Assembly (NCBI GenBank): GCA_040357565.1
Contig: JBDODJ010000147.1
Strand: one strand, 5' to 3'
Length of the DNA stretch: 26,526 nt
From: Cercozoa sp. M6MM
Lineage: Eukaryota; Endomyxa: Ascetosporea
This document shows, piece by piece, positions 1 to 10,237 of the stretch. The notes beneath the pieces are model-generated. The model was not told the DNA's origin. It was given only the letters and a program-made list of their open reading frames with translations, and did not search any database. Made by a program: the position numbers and the translations under genes. Each line of letters begins with the position of its first letter. The first letter of the stretch is position 1.

Positions 1-35
1 CCAGCTTCCCCCCTCTTTTCCCCCCCCCCCCCTAG

Positions 36-1180
36 TGCGTATCGACGCTGCCGGAGTCGGTGGCGCAGCGATGGAGTCTGCGCGACGGTGGCGCACGTGC
101 GCAGCGAGTGCAGACGGTGGCACTGGCGCACATGGCCACTGGCAGCACGTGCGATCTGACTCAGCACGTGGCCACTCAGTCAGCCTACAGTGAGAACGGT
201 ACGTTACCCCCCCCCCTTACCCCCTTTTACCCCCCACCCATGTCGGCGCAGGCGTGATGACGGCGCTGGAGGAGACAGCGGCGGCACGTGCCAAGTCACG
301 TGTCTCCGACCCTGCGGTCACTCAGCACTGGTGCGTCCACGCGGCTGCACGTGCTGGCTTGGAGGTAGACTACCTTTGACCCGTGCACCCTCTCCCCTTT
401 ACCCCCCTCCCCCAGACGCCGCGCACAGACTACGAGCGCGCGCTGCACGTGGCCGTGGCGAAGGCGACGCACGCGCTGCTGGTGCGCGACGGCGCTTTCG
501 CGGCGCAGGCGCGCTGCGAGTACGTTTTTACCCCCCAGTTTACCCCCTCTTTACCCCCTTTACCCCCCCCCCCCCCCTCGTTTACTCCTCTTTACCCCCC
601 AGTTTACCCCCCTCTTTACCCCCCGCCCCTGTTACTTACAAATTTACCTGCCCCGGCACGTAGCGACACGGGCAAGGTGGCGCTGCTGGGTCACGTGGTG
701 GACACGTGGACGCAGTCGCTGCTCCGCGCGGAGGATGAGGACGTCCGCGCGGAGCTGGCGTCGGCACAGACGGCGCTGCAGGCGGCCGTGTCGACCGAGT
801 CGGTGCAGCAGTGGCTCATGTCGACTCTGGCCGTGATGCAGCATCCCAAGGCTGCTTTGTCGAACACGTCGAGCGACATGTCCGACGTCGACACTGTGCG
901 CGCTGCTGTGGCGCAGGTATCCCCCCCCCCATTTATACCATCCCCCCTATACCCCCCTGTGTGATAGGGCGTGTGCAAGCTCATGCTGCAGCACCTGCGC
1001 ACGTCGCTGGACCTGCTGCAGGAGCCGCTGGACGCAGCGCAGTCGCGCCGGACGCAGCAGCTGCAGCGCGTGCTTGACAAGGCACTAACGCACGCCGACG
1101 GTATTACCGACACTGAGTGGCACCGCGCGCACTTCTTCCGCCTGCACCACGCTGATTCCGAGGCTACCACGGCACTCTAA
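36..1180 (+). CDS. Unidentified alpha-helical protein, 3' part (5' end outside the window)
   Basis: I do not recognise this protein. Five exons join in phase: 36-198, 252-364, 416-519, 664-916 and 968-1180, ending in TAA. The window opens inside the preceding intron, whose C-rich end and TAG acceptor lie at 1-35. The visible part is about 280 residues, rich in Ala, Gln, Arg and Glu, with no membrane segment or signal peptide, and looks like a bundle of amphipathic helices (for example VAKATHALLVRD and CKLMLQHLRTSLDLLQ). GC content is higher than in the neighbours. All four internal introns carry TTTACCCC-type repeats on the sense strand. A tethering or vesicle-coat-type helical protein is possible, but nothing in the sequence proves it. 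The exon structure is well supported by phase closure; the function is unknown. Confidence 0.75.
199..967 (+). repeat. C-rich TTTACCCC-type repeats filling four introns
   Basis: The introns 199-251, 365-415, 520-663 and 917-967 consist largely of short units like TTTACCCC, TTACCCC and TATACCCCCC on the coding strand, with pure C runs of up to 14. The third intron (144 nt) holds the longest array. The units run up to the 3' splice site, so they occupy the place of the polypyrimidine tract. The same motif, in the same orientation relative to transcription, recurs in the V-ATPase gene and in the last gene of the window. Confidence 0.9.
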
Positions 1181-1214
1181 GCGCATCCACCACCGTGATC
1201 ATTACTCGCACTTC

Positions 1215-1243
1215 TCTATGCCACTGACATCTATGCCACTGAC
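1215..1243. repeat. Two-copy direct repeat, 15-bp period
   Basis: The 14-base unit TCTATGCCACTGAC occurs twice, one base apart, just after the stop codon of the first gene. It lies in the 294-bp gap between two convergent genes (1181-1474), which otherwise shows nothing recognisable. It is probably a small slippage duplication in the 3' flank. Confidence 0.8.
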
Positions 1244-1474
1244 CCCTGACGTTAGTCTAGAGCTCGAGTTATCCGATCTTACTTATCTCTATCGTATCTA
1301 GTTTAACCGATCGCTTCAGTCAATTTGCTGGCCGGCATTCGAGTCGAGACAGTAGAGCGAAACTTAAGTTCAGTTTTATACGACTGCTGCGATCTGCACA
1401 AAGAAACATGTACAGGCACCAGCGAAGACAAGAGTCACGGGGCCCCACGACCTCGCAAACATGTACATGTAAGT

Positions 1475-1992
1475 TTACAGTACCGTGAGTACGTAGGAAC
1501 CCTCTTCTTCTACATCATAGCCGAACACCGCCACATACACTGTTTGACACTGCCAGAAAGAAACAGAGTGTTCAGGTTTAGATTCTGTGATCCACAGCGC
1601 CACAGCGCTAGCAGGAGCTCGTACCGCAGTCAAGTCAGTCTCAAACTCGGTCGTCAAGTTGTTCGTACAGTCGGTATTATCGTCTTGCCCAGCGATGCAC
1701 TGCGGCGTGCCTCCATTGTTGGCGTCGAAGACCACGATCTGCAAGTGTGATCATGAACTCAAGGTGACACTGATATCAGTGAGGTACAGACTCGACGTAC
1801 CTGAGTGTCGAAGTTAGCGCTGTCGCAAGTGGAGAACAGATACGTTCCTGTCGCTGGTACGCGCCAGCGGTACACAATGGCGGGGTTTCCTGGCTCATAC
1901 TCAACAGAGTCCATGCATTCGCCTTCAAGGCCGGTTCCTTCGAGTCCGACAGTAATTCCAGTGCTGGTGTCGTCCGTTAGAACCAGCGGTAG
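1475..1992 (-). CDS. PPC-like secreted beta-sandwich domain, C-terminal part
   Basis: Three phase-consistent exons on the minus strand (1801-1992, 1625-1738, 1475-1549) encode about 126 residues ending in TAA. The pattern fits bacterial and protist pre-peptidase C-terminal (PPC)-like domains: PLVLTDDTSTGITVGLEG, then VYRWRVPATGTYLFSTCDS, then a conserved-looking FDTQIVVFDANNGG block, a CIAGQDDNTDC segment, and a final YVAVFGYDVEEEGSYVLTVL strand pair. Such domains usually sit on secreted or surface proteins as binding modules. The 5' exons are not resolved: a preceding piece around 2034-2084 keeps phase, but no convincing start or signal peptide was found, and the upstream region overlaps a plus-strand frame. 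The assignment rests on pattern memory, not on a search. Confidence 0.6.
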
Positions 1993-2246
1993 CTGCGCAT
2001 GCAATCAGCCACAATGCCAACAAGGTTAGTTCCCACTTCTGTTGGAAGTGTCCGGTTTCTCAAAACAAATTTAGAGAATGCTGTCGATACGGGAGCGATG
2101 GAATGAATGTTGCGAGTGCTGCGCGTGCTGGGCGGAATCCACTCTGGTAGGGGAAGACACAATCCGTCTTCGGAGATTTCATCACGACTACGTTTACGCA
2201 TCGTATTCGTTCGTTCCCACATATAAAATGACCAGTTCATGGTTTT

Positions 2247-2508
2247 ATGAGATACTGTACGTGCATTGAAAGTCTTCATCGCTGCAAATCACTTCCACTG
2301 GTGCTTGGCATTCCAACAAACGCGCCGAATCGTTGCTTGGCCGACGTTCAAGGCGGACTTCCTGATGGATCGTCGTGTTCTTGCAACTATGAGTGCGCCG
2401 TTGGCTTAGTGTGTGTCGGTGGCGCCACTCTCGACCCTTCCCTTCAGGTACTCAAGCTCTGTAGCGCTGAGAGCGGAGAACTTTGGCTCACAGTCTTCAA
2501 AATCTTAA
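2247..2508 (+). CDS. Short Cys-rich frame with one CxCx3Cx5C module
   Basis: An open frame from ATG 2247 runs to a GT donor after 2447. An AG acceptor at 2493 adds SSKS and a stop (2494-2508), giving 71 codons including the stop. It contains GSSCSCNYECAVGLVC, whose C-x-C-x3-C-x5-C spacing is identical to three modules in the secreted protein at 21691-22784. No signal peptide is visible at this start, so an upstream exon may be missing, or this may be a stranded remnant of a larger gene. It lies between the minus-strand PPC-like gene and cpn10 and partly overlaps the unresolved 5' region of the former. The module is convincing; the gene model is not. Confidence 0.4.
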
Positions 2509-2650
2509 TCTCGCTCTCGTCTGAGCTTGAGTACCCACGGCACAGCGCTACAATACGGAACGGTAGCTGGAGACAGCTGCCGTGCTTTGCCAAAATAAGA
2601 AAGAGTCCGAAAGAAATCCCGAACGCGACGGGGGGCGCTTCCCAGAAAAA

Positions 2651-3225
2651 TTACTCGAGGGTGCCGAGAATGTCCTCCTCGTTGAGCAGCAGGTACTCCT
2701 CGTCCTCGACCGTCATGCGCGCGCCGCCAAAGTCCGGCAGCAGCACCTTCTGGCCCTCCTGCAACACCATGCTGGCGAACGTGCCGTCAGCGTTGCGCGC
2801 GCCTGCAGAAATAATCACAGTTTAATACCAACTCGTCTGACAGGCAGAACCAGGCGAGCTGTACCCTGACCAACGGCAACGACGACGCCCTCGTTCAACA
2901 ACCGCTTCTGCGCCGACTCCGGCAGCAGAACACCGCCCTTGGACTGCGTCTCCGCCTTCACGCGACGCACCAGCACGCGGTTGAACAGCGGCTTGAGGTT
3001 CTTCAGCGACGACTGCAAAACAAACAACACTTCACAAAACAACAACGCGCGCATTCTGTGCGACATAAAGCCAACTGCTACCATTGTTACTTGCACACAC
3101 ACGCACACGGACGCAACAGCGACACAAGCAGCGTTTGCGCGCACGTAGCCACTTGATTCGATGTTGCGTTCGAAATTCCCATGGAATTTTCGAATTTCAC
3201 GATCTCGTACCAGTGTGCGACTCAT
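2651..3225 (-). CDS. HSPE1: Mitochondrial 10-kDa chaperonin (cpn10/Hsp10, GroES family)
   Basis: This is the co-chaperonin that caps the Hsp60 ring during ATP-driven protein folding in the mitochondrial matrix. Three exons (3211-3225, 2865-3012, 2651-2802) join without phase conflict into 104 residues, the normal family length. Visible family features are the N-terminal KPLFNRVLVRRVKAETQSKG, the mobile loop with GGVLLPESAQKRLLNEG, the VVVAVGQG turn, and the C-terminal VLLPDFGGARMTVEDEEYLL with a final DILGTLE. The first coding exon is only 15 nt (Met-Ser-Arg-Thr-Leu) and is followed by a 198-nt intron. No separate targeting peptide is evident, as is usual for cpn10, whose own N-terminus acts as the import signal. 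It lies downstream of the RGS gene on the same strand with a 249-bp gap. Identity is secure. Confidence 0.96.
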
Positions 3226-3474
3226 ATCTGATCAGGCGACAGTAGCTTAGGGAATTTTTGCACTGCCGTAATACCGAGAGAACTTGATAAACTGTGTCCG
3301 ACGTCCTCGTGATTATCACGGGTCGCGATTACGCACTTCAGTTGAGTCCTTCTGGCGGAACGTACATTTGCAAGGCTGTCATGCTCGCGACGTTGCACTG
3401 CGCAAAAATAATCGCCGTGTACAATTGTAATCTATCTTGGCCAGTAGTATCACAGGTTGTAACAGGACGTAAAC

Positions 3475-6400
3475 TTACATGTGTTGCAAGGCTTCCATTT
3501 GTATGATCAGCAGTTGATGCTGTTGTTTGGCAAATCGGCGGAAGACCGGGGTTTGCACGAACTCGCGCACGATGTTTCCATACGTGAGCGAGCGTACCAC
3601 TTGGTCCACTTGAGCCAAGTGCTTCAGAAATCTAAGCGACACGTAGCGAGGAACTTCCTTCATCAGAAACTACAAACAAATGTGCTTATACCGCAAAATG
3701 AGGAAAGGAACTCCAGTAGCATACAATATAATCGCAATCGTCGGTGCATTTGTCCAGCCCATGCAGCTCGTCCCGCCACGCATCGCGAACTTGGCTCATC
3801 AAACGTGCGCTAATGTTCAGTTGCCATTTCGAGCCCAACGAAAGAAAGTGCGACATGAGCCAAGCCGCAACAGCAACCGAAACGCCCTGCCTCAACAAGC
3901 TCGCAAAAAGCCAAACAACTGAAAGGAGAGAAACCTACATGCTTGGGTCTGATATGAAGATCTGCTTTAGTCATTTCTGTGTCCATCGTGAGCTTCAAGG
4001 ACTCGTCGTCGGACAACCCGGCTTTGTTCTTTCGAATTCTGTCAACCTCGCAGTGCTCGAGGTACTGACGCAGCGCATCCTAGCAAACACATCATTGGCT
4101 GAACTAGTATACAAGTGCAGACTAATACAAACTCACCGGAGAGCAACCGCACAGCACCGCTCGGTAGGCCACGATCCACTGTATACAAATTTTATCCAGT
4201 CAAGGTGCTAAAGATACACAACAGGGTGAGGTCAGGTACCAACAGGAGTTCGTCAGAGAAGCGAGAGGCAGTGTACGACGCAACTGCGCACGAAAACACC
4301 GCCAGTCATACACGTACCTTCGTGAACACTGCTTTGAGTTGAATGTACGGAGCTGTCGACCCTCAGAGTGTGCAAGGATCCGCTCGAGAGTCCAGAGCGA
4401 CAGATTCACTTCAAGGCGTCGTGCTCGCACCAAACGGCGGTCCTGGACGCAACTAATACTAAAACTGACAGAGAAAAGAGGACCTCAATACCTGCACTGC
4501 CAGTGTAGGCAGCAGCACTGCCACGAGCACGAGCAGCAAGGCACTCGATGCAGTGATTAAAGTCACACTGTGCTCAAACACACATGCCCAAACAAAGTGC
4601 ATTTATTTCTAAATAAATACATAAATTTATATGCCCACTAAAGTTGCAATTGTACGCCAGAGTGCGCACGTCTCGCTGCAGCTCAAAAAACGACGTTGAG
4701 ACAAACAAAACGATCTCGGCAGCAGTGGTGTCGATGTTGTCGCGTGCTTTTTGAGCTGACTCGAGGTCGACATTCGCGAGAGCCGCGTCGCGCGTGGCAG
4801 TAAAGTTCGCGTAGTCCGACGGGTCGCTCATATTGAGTGCGTTTCTGAGGGCGGCAAGTTCAAGCGCCTTCGCCGTGGTTTGCTCCACAATGTCACAGAT
4901 CGTTTGAAGTTGCTCGGCGAAAAAATCGGCTTCGTTTTTGTGGCCAGTGTTTTGAAGTTCAACAACATTCACGGTGATTGCTTCGTGGATGGCGTTGCTC
5001 GCAACAGCAGCGACTCTACATTTTGCAAGCAGTGCACACGCCTCAAACTATACGATCAAATCGCAAAATCAACAGATACCCAAGAACAATGCTGTTGTCG
5101 GGAGAGTCATACTCCACGGATCCGAGCATTTGGGGTGGCAGGTGCACACCGATTGGCGCTATGTTTTTTACTCCGATCGCGGCGGAGTAGGGAGTCACGC
5201 TGTGGTTGGTGGTCGCACGGGCATGCAAACGAAGTAGCGCAAACCACACTGCCAACTGCACGCACGCACAAAGCAATTCCGCGAGACACATGAAACCACA
5301 AGTACAGAAGGGGTAAATTTACCTCCACGAAAGCAATGACACCGAGAAGCACAAATAGGACGACGCCAGCGCCGTTTACCAGCTTGTACAGATTCTACAG
5401 ATACGACGTCCACACAAGTTGTGTACCAATCGGAAACAAAAATATCGTCAATCATACCTGTAGCTGTTTGGAATCATGTTTGAGAAGGCCTTCATTTCCT
5501 TTCATCTGCATTGAATTCAAGGAATACAAAGAAGTAACCTCACATCGACATCCAAATGGAGTTCGCATAGTAATAGTACGCTCTTTTTGATTTCCTCCAG
5601 TGTTTTGGTGAGCTGGGATGCCTGGCGTTTGTGCCTGCTCCAAACAACAATCATGTTCTCCACGAACTACGTGGTCTGAATGCAGCGCTTATACCATGAT
5701 GCGACAATTGTCATGGACACGATAACAATTCCGCTAAAGCCTACGAGAGCATAAGCCAGCCTATCGGTGACTTTGATCACGCTCTCAGATTCTGGTACTG
5801 TTATCTAAACCAGAAAAATGGGCAACTTTGCACGAGAGGTGAGCTTGAAAAGTGAAGAACGGATCATACCGCCGTGATGGCTTCAGTGGCATCAAGCACG
5901 CCTTGGTAAGAAGCATTGTATGTGTTGACGATGATATTTTGCGCCATATAGCTCCACTGGAACAAATCCGACGGCCAAAAAAGAATCGTCCCTGTATCTG
6001 ACGCAGGCGCGACTAAATTTACCAAACAAGCCTTCTAGGATAAAATGGAAAACTACAACTTTCGCATATTGGTGGGAGAGATAAACTACGGGTTCCATTT
6101 CCGCCCTGCATGCGATCGATAGCATCGTCCACAATATCAATAACATAGCTTGAGAGTTGGTAGCCATCGAGGGTCAAAACGCGCGTGCCAATCGTTTCTG
6201 TTCGCAATAGAAAACTCAATAGGATGTCGATTTTTAATTCAAGTGTCTTACCAATCACAATCGACGCGATTTTTTTTGCCGAGGCTAAAACAGCCTTTCG
6301 GGCTTCGTTTTCTGTCAAGTGTCAACATCGCATCACACTCGGTTGGTAAACTATAGTACCTTCCGGCAAGTTTTGGATCAGGTTTTCGACAGCTGTGCGA

Positions 6401-7332
6401 ATATGAGTCACCTCAAGAATGCTGTCTCGGAACTCGGCTGTGTAAATAAGTTGAAGCAAATTTAAGACTCATAACCAGAAAATAAACATCTGACCTGACA
6501 GTTCCGAATGCAGGTTGAGCGGCTGCTGTGTTTTTAACGCCGTAAAAACAGGAGTGGTCGCAGATACCGACTGCAAGTATTTCATACAAGTAAATTAAAC
6601 TTAAGGGCACCAGTTTTTAAATTGAGTTCACCTTTTGCGTAAACTCGCCCCACTTAAAAAGTAGATTCAGTTCGCTTCGCATCCGATTCGTAACCAAGTT
6701 TCGGAGTTGTAGATGGCAGACTGGATACACTGCAGCGGTGAAACAGCACGCCAAAAGACAGCAAAACAATACGAAGCAATGTCAGGAGCAACGCAGACGT
6801 GAACAAAATCGAGAGCTTCGGGCCGATAAGCACAGTAATAACTACCCAGCTGCAGTACTAAATAATCTTGCATTTACCACGACAAAAATCCGCAAACAGC
6901 GGCGACTGCGCTTGAAATTTTTGTTTTTTGAGTGCAAGGCAGCATCATAGTTCTGGTATAAGTTTACACAGCGTTTGCAGGTCAACAACACTAAGGCAAA
7001 TCAAAACAAAACAGTTACCTGCTTTACAGAGGCGCGGCGCTGTTGCGACTGTGACAAGCGTCGGATGGATAAGCGCTGCTTCAACAACTTGTCGGGATTC
7101 TCCTCACTGGGTGGGTGTCAAACACGTGGGTCAGCACAAAATGAAAAACAAAACGCTTACGCTGGGTCATCTTTCTGTCGCCTCAACCAATGGTTCGTGG
7201 TCTCCAGGAGAAGGGAATTTTCGTTATACGCAAAGGACCTGGAACATACTCAATTCGCAGCCCATGTGTTGGCACATTGACACAAAGCTGTCAGTACTTC
7301 AAAGCAACGCGAACAGGCACATCATCTTCCAT
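3475..7332 (-). CDS. Four-span membrane protein with two ectodomains and a C-terminal RGS domain
   Basis: Twenty-four exons close in phase to 813 residues: 7298-7332, 7161-7238, 7019-7106, 6907-6952, 6773-6841, 6632-6729, 6495-6570, 6360-6437, 6252-6311, 6090-6197, 5870-5997, 5695-5804, 5580-5637, 5458-5505, 5323-5394, 5080-5255, 4656-5015, 4492-4567, 4349-4442, 4240-4283, 4137-4178, 3939-4079, 3725-3886, 3475-3669. Order: cytosolic N-terminus with RRLS (53-56) and RRAS (61-64), PKA-type sites; TM1 about 83-106; ectodomain 1 with sequons N243 and N273; TM2 about 304-323; basic loop; TM3 about 368-390; ectodomain 2 with sequons N401, N504 and N513; TM4 about 564-586; RGS domain about 604-770 (LERILAHSEGRQLLASY, RFSDELLLWIVAYRAVL, FLSLGSKWQLNIS, IFLMKEVPRYVSLRF). 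RGS domains speed GTP hydrolysis on G-alpha subunits, so a receptor-like regulator of G-protein signalling is inferred. A GTAAGT at the TAA codon makes one further tiny exon possible. Confidence 0.82.
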
Positions 7333-7796
7333 GCCATCCCTGAATTCACAGCAACATGATTTTAAAAAAAATGAAGGCTGCAGTCACAAACGAATTTTAC
7401 GGCAGAAAGGATTGAACGCGTCGGTGAAGATCCATCAATTCCGTGCCTGGCTTCACTTGATAACTCCAGCGACGGAAAGGAATCATGAAGTGATCATGCA
7501 CCAACATGATCCGGGCTTGTCACCAACTTTTCCAAAAACGCAGCTGAGTGGAGAAAACGCTATGCTGCATGTTTAAATCCAACTTCTCGATAACTATTTT
7601 AGCGTTATGGGCGCACCATGTGGCGAAACGCTCGTGTATTTTTCGTATTTGTCTTGAACAACCGCCTCGAGGCATTTTTGTCCGCTTGTGTGCGTTTGCA
7701 GGAACAGACCTCATCTAAAGACGGTTCTGCAAGCAAATAACTGCGAAATTTATCCGATACCGTGCAAAATCTGCTGTCGTGCCGTGGAACTGACAA
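7333..7796. promoter_or_regulatory. Divergent intergenic region between the RGS gene and the 692-residue gene
   Basis: This 464-bp gap separates two start codons that point away from each other, so it should hold both promoters and 5' UTRs. I see no TATA box, repeat or convincing upstream exon. Both strands carry open stretches, but these lack codon-like composition. Confidence 0.5.
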
Positions 7797-10237
7797 ATGG
7801 AAGTGTTCGAGGCGGTGCACGCGAAACTCGCCACCGTCATCGACCGCAATCTGCCGCTTGACTCGTTTGCTTTGCAGATGGTCGACGGAGAAAACCCACA
7901 TGACCTTGGAGATGTCGAGATGCGTACTGTTGGTGCCTTGAAGCAATCCGGATTGAAAGTCAACGAGAGGCTGAGCAAAGAATACGAGGACGCGCTCCAT
8001 CAGTTCTTCCTTGCCGACGCGAGACAACGCAAAGGCGAACCGACTAAAGCACGTGCGGACCACCTCTCTCACAGTGCCAAATGTGGCGCTTTTGCCGTCT
8101 GCGTCTTGCAGCTCATCTCGAACGGTATTTTTCGTATTTATATCTGTGTGACTGGACGCGCGTAGGTCAATTTTAGTATTTTCTTTTTCAGAAACAAGTC
8201 AAGATCTGACGATCGACAACATTGATCTGCAGAACAAGCTTTTCTTGTGCACTGTCGTTGCTTCTAGCTTGCTTCTGCGTGATACCACAGGTCTGACAGT
8301 ACAAGAGTGTGAACGACGTCGTTTCCTGCTCAAAGCAGCGCGCTTCTGGTTGATAGCACAATGTGACAACGAGACTCTCCCGCAAGAAGCAATCTGGCGG
8401 TGCTACGTGAGGTGCTTTTTGACGGATGCTTGCACCGGTCGCTCGATATGCCGAATCAGCGCCCATACAACCGCCGAGTTCATGCATCGACTCCTGTTGG
8501 CGCACGCATGGGTGTCGGAAACGAAAGGCGTGCAGAAGCGCAATGCAAAGATTGCGTGTCATCTGAGCGGCCACACGACACAAGAAGAAGATGACTTCTG
8601 CTTAAAGTATGGAGTGGCACCTGTGTCGTCCCTTGCCTGGTCGGCTTTGTGTGAATCCGGAATGACGCAGCTGCTCGAAGAGGCGCATTATGCCAAGTTG
8701 ATTCCGTCTTTAAAAGGCGATGTGGTAAGTTTCGACTGTGCCCTGAATATTGGTTTGAAATTAAAACTCTCTGCAGAAAGCACATGCGACAGCCTGGGGT
8801 ATTCTCGTCAAGCGAGTCGGGGCACATCGTCGAATGATCTCAAACCCGCCAGTGAAGTTTGAAGAGGTGCCACTTGTTGTCTTTTGTACAACGTATTCAA
8901 CCTTATGGTACAGCTTGGGTCTACAGGCACAGAAGTGGACTTTCGACATGCGATCCGACCTGCGAACGCTGGCCGAGCTCGATGCGAGTGAGAATGTGGA
9001 AGTGATGGTCAGTGTCTCAAGTGTGGTGCGCATGTTTGCTCGCCTGTTGCCGCCCATCATCGCGCCCGATCTGGCGCTGGAAGTTTCGGAGTTGAGCAAC
9101 TCTCTGTGGCCTTCGTCGCTGATCGGATTGCCTGTCGCGGCGTGTGCCCTGAGAGTCCTGCAGCGCGACGTCGCTCAAATAGGCTTCGTTCGCGAGAAGC
9201 TATGTCATCTTGTCGAAAGTGCGGGCAGCAACTTGCGAGCGAGTCTCGGGTACGATAAGCACTTTCTCTTTTGTGTTCGTGTTTACAGGACTCTCTTTTT
9301 CATATATAGGCACACAGAGAAAGTGAGCGACATGCTGAACGACTTGTTTGCACTGTGTCGCGACACGGGGATCCTCGTTCATTTCGCGAGCGATGACTAC
9401 GCCGAAGACAGAAGCGAGGAGGAATCTGACGACGGTGACAGCGACGCCAACGACAGCCACAAAGACGAAAGCAAGGAGGGTCAGGATGCAGACAAGGCCA
9501 GCGACTACGAGGGCATTCCTCCATTCACGGCGCGCTTCCGACTCCGCGATGGTGCCGTCGTTGTTCGAATTGATACACAACACCCACTTTGGATGAGCCT
9601 TTCGTTGGTACACTGTATCTTATCGAAATTTTACCACTAAATGATAAATTATGCAAATCGAACTCTTTGCTCTTGTAGGAGACGGTGCACGGCTTGCTTC
9701 TCTCACTTCTCAACATCGCCGGTGAGCACAATGCGGTTCATCGCGCACGCCTTGTGAAAACTGTAACTCTGTTGTTTGTTGTTCGTTGTTTGTTGTCCGT
9801 TGTTTGTTGTTGTTGTGGAAGCTAATTCACCGATCAACGTTTGGTTGTTTTCACTCGTAGATCCTCCTCCCTCGACTGACAAAGGCCCTCCGCAGTGGAG
9901 AACTTAAAGTGCAAGTGGCTCACAAGGTACTGACTGCATCTTCAGTGACTGCATCTTCAGTGTGATGATTTTATTGAATTGTTTTAATTCATGCAAACAG
10001 TATGTTCGACTTGTGGCGACAACGTACGCCGTCGCTTTGCTGCGGCAAAAGTGCGCCGTCGCAGCACGTAAACTATCGCAGGAGAAGAATGGACAGGTGC
10101 AGTTGACTGACGTGATGCAGGAGCTAGGTGGCAAAGAAGCAGCGCGAATGAGTCGCATCACTATGCAGCGAGCCGCTCTCTGTGTAGCTCGTGCAGAATT
10201 GCTTCATTCGATCGGTACTCTCATCTCGCTGCATTAA
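7797..10237 (+). CDS. Unidentified 692-residue helical protein with an acidic insert
   Basis: I do not recognise this protein. Six exons (7797-8124, 8192-8724, 8777-9607, 9679-9762, 9861-9926, 10001-10237) close in phase to 692 residues. There is no signal peptide. Most of the chain looks like helical-repeat sequence (for example WSALCESGMTQLLEEAHYAK and SVVRMFARLLPPIIAPDLAL). Near nt 9395-9513 there is a strongly acidic Asp/Glu/Ser-rich stretch of about 40 residues, followed by a possible beta-rich piece (FTARFRLRDGAVVVRIDTQH). The C-terminus has KTILLPRLTKALRSGELK and VRLVATTYAVALLRQK. The layout resembles large nuclear or nucleolar HEAT-like scaffold proteins, which often carry acidic linkers, but this is only inference. 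The start is the first in-frame ATG; an upstream exon cannot be excluded. Confidence 0.75.
9771..9817. repeat. GTT-rich low-complexity tract in an intron
   Basis: A stretch of imperfect GTT/GTTT units lies in the intron 9763-9860 of the 692-residue gene. The next intron but one (9927-10000) carries a tandem copy of the 15-base unit TGACTGCATCTTCAG at about 9931-9960. Both look like ordinary slippage products. Confidence 0.8.

Noticed and set aside
199-967. TTTACCCC arrays as interstitial telomere repeats
   Set aside because: The units sit inside introns, follow the orientation of each gene and are interrupted by splice sites. The related plant and oomycete telomere unit is TTTAGGG (CCCTAAA), not GGGGTAAA.
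4318-4442. Apparent one-base frameshift in the RGS part
   Set aside because: An additional intron (4284-4348) with a GTACAT donor and GCGCAG acceptor restores phase and yields the expected RGS helix sequence RFSDELLL.
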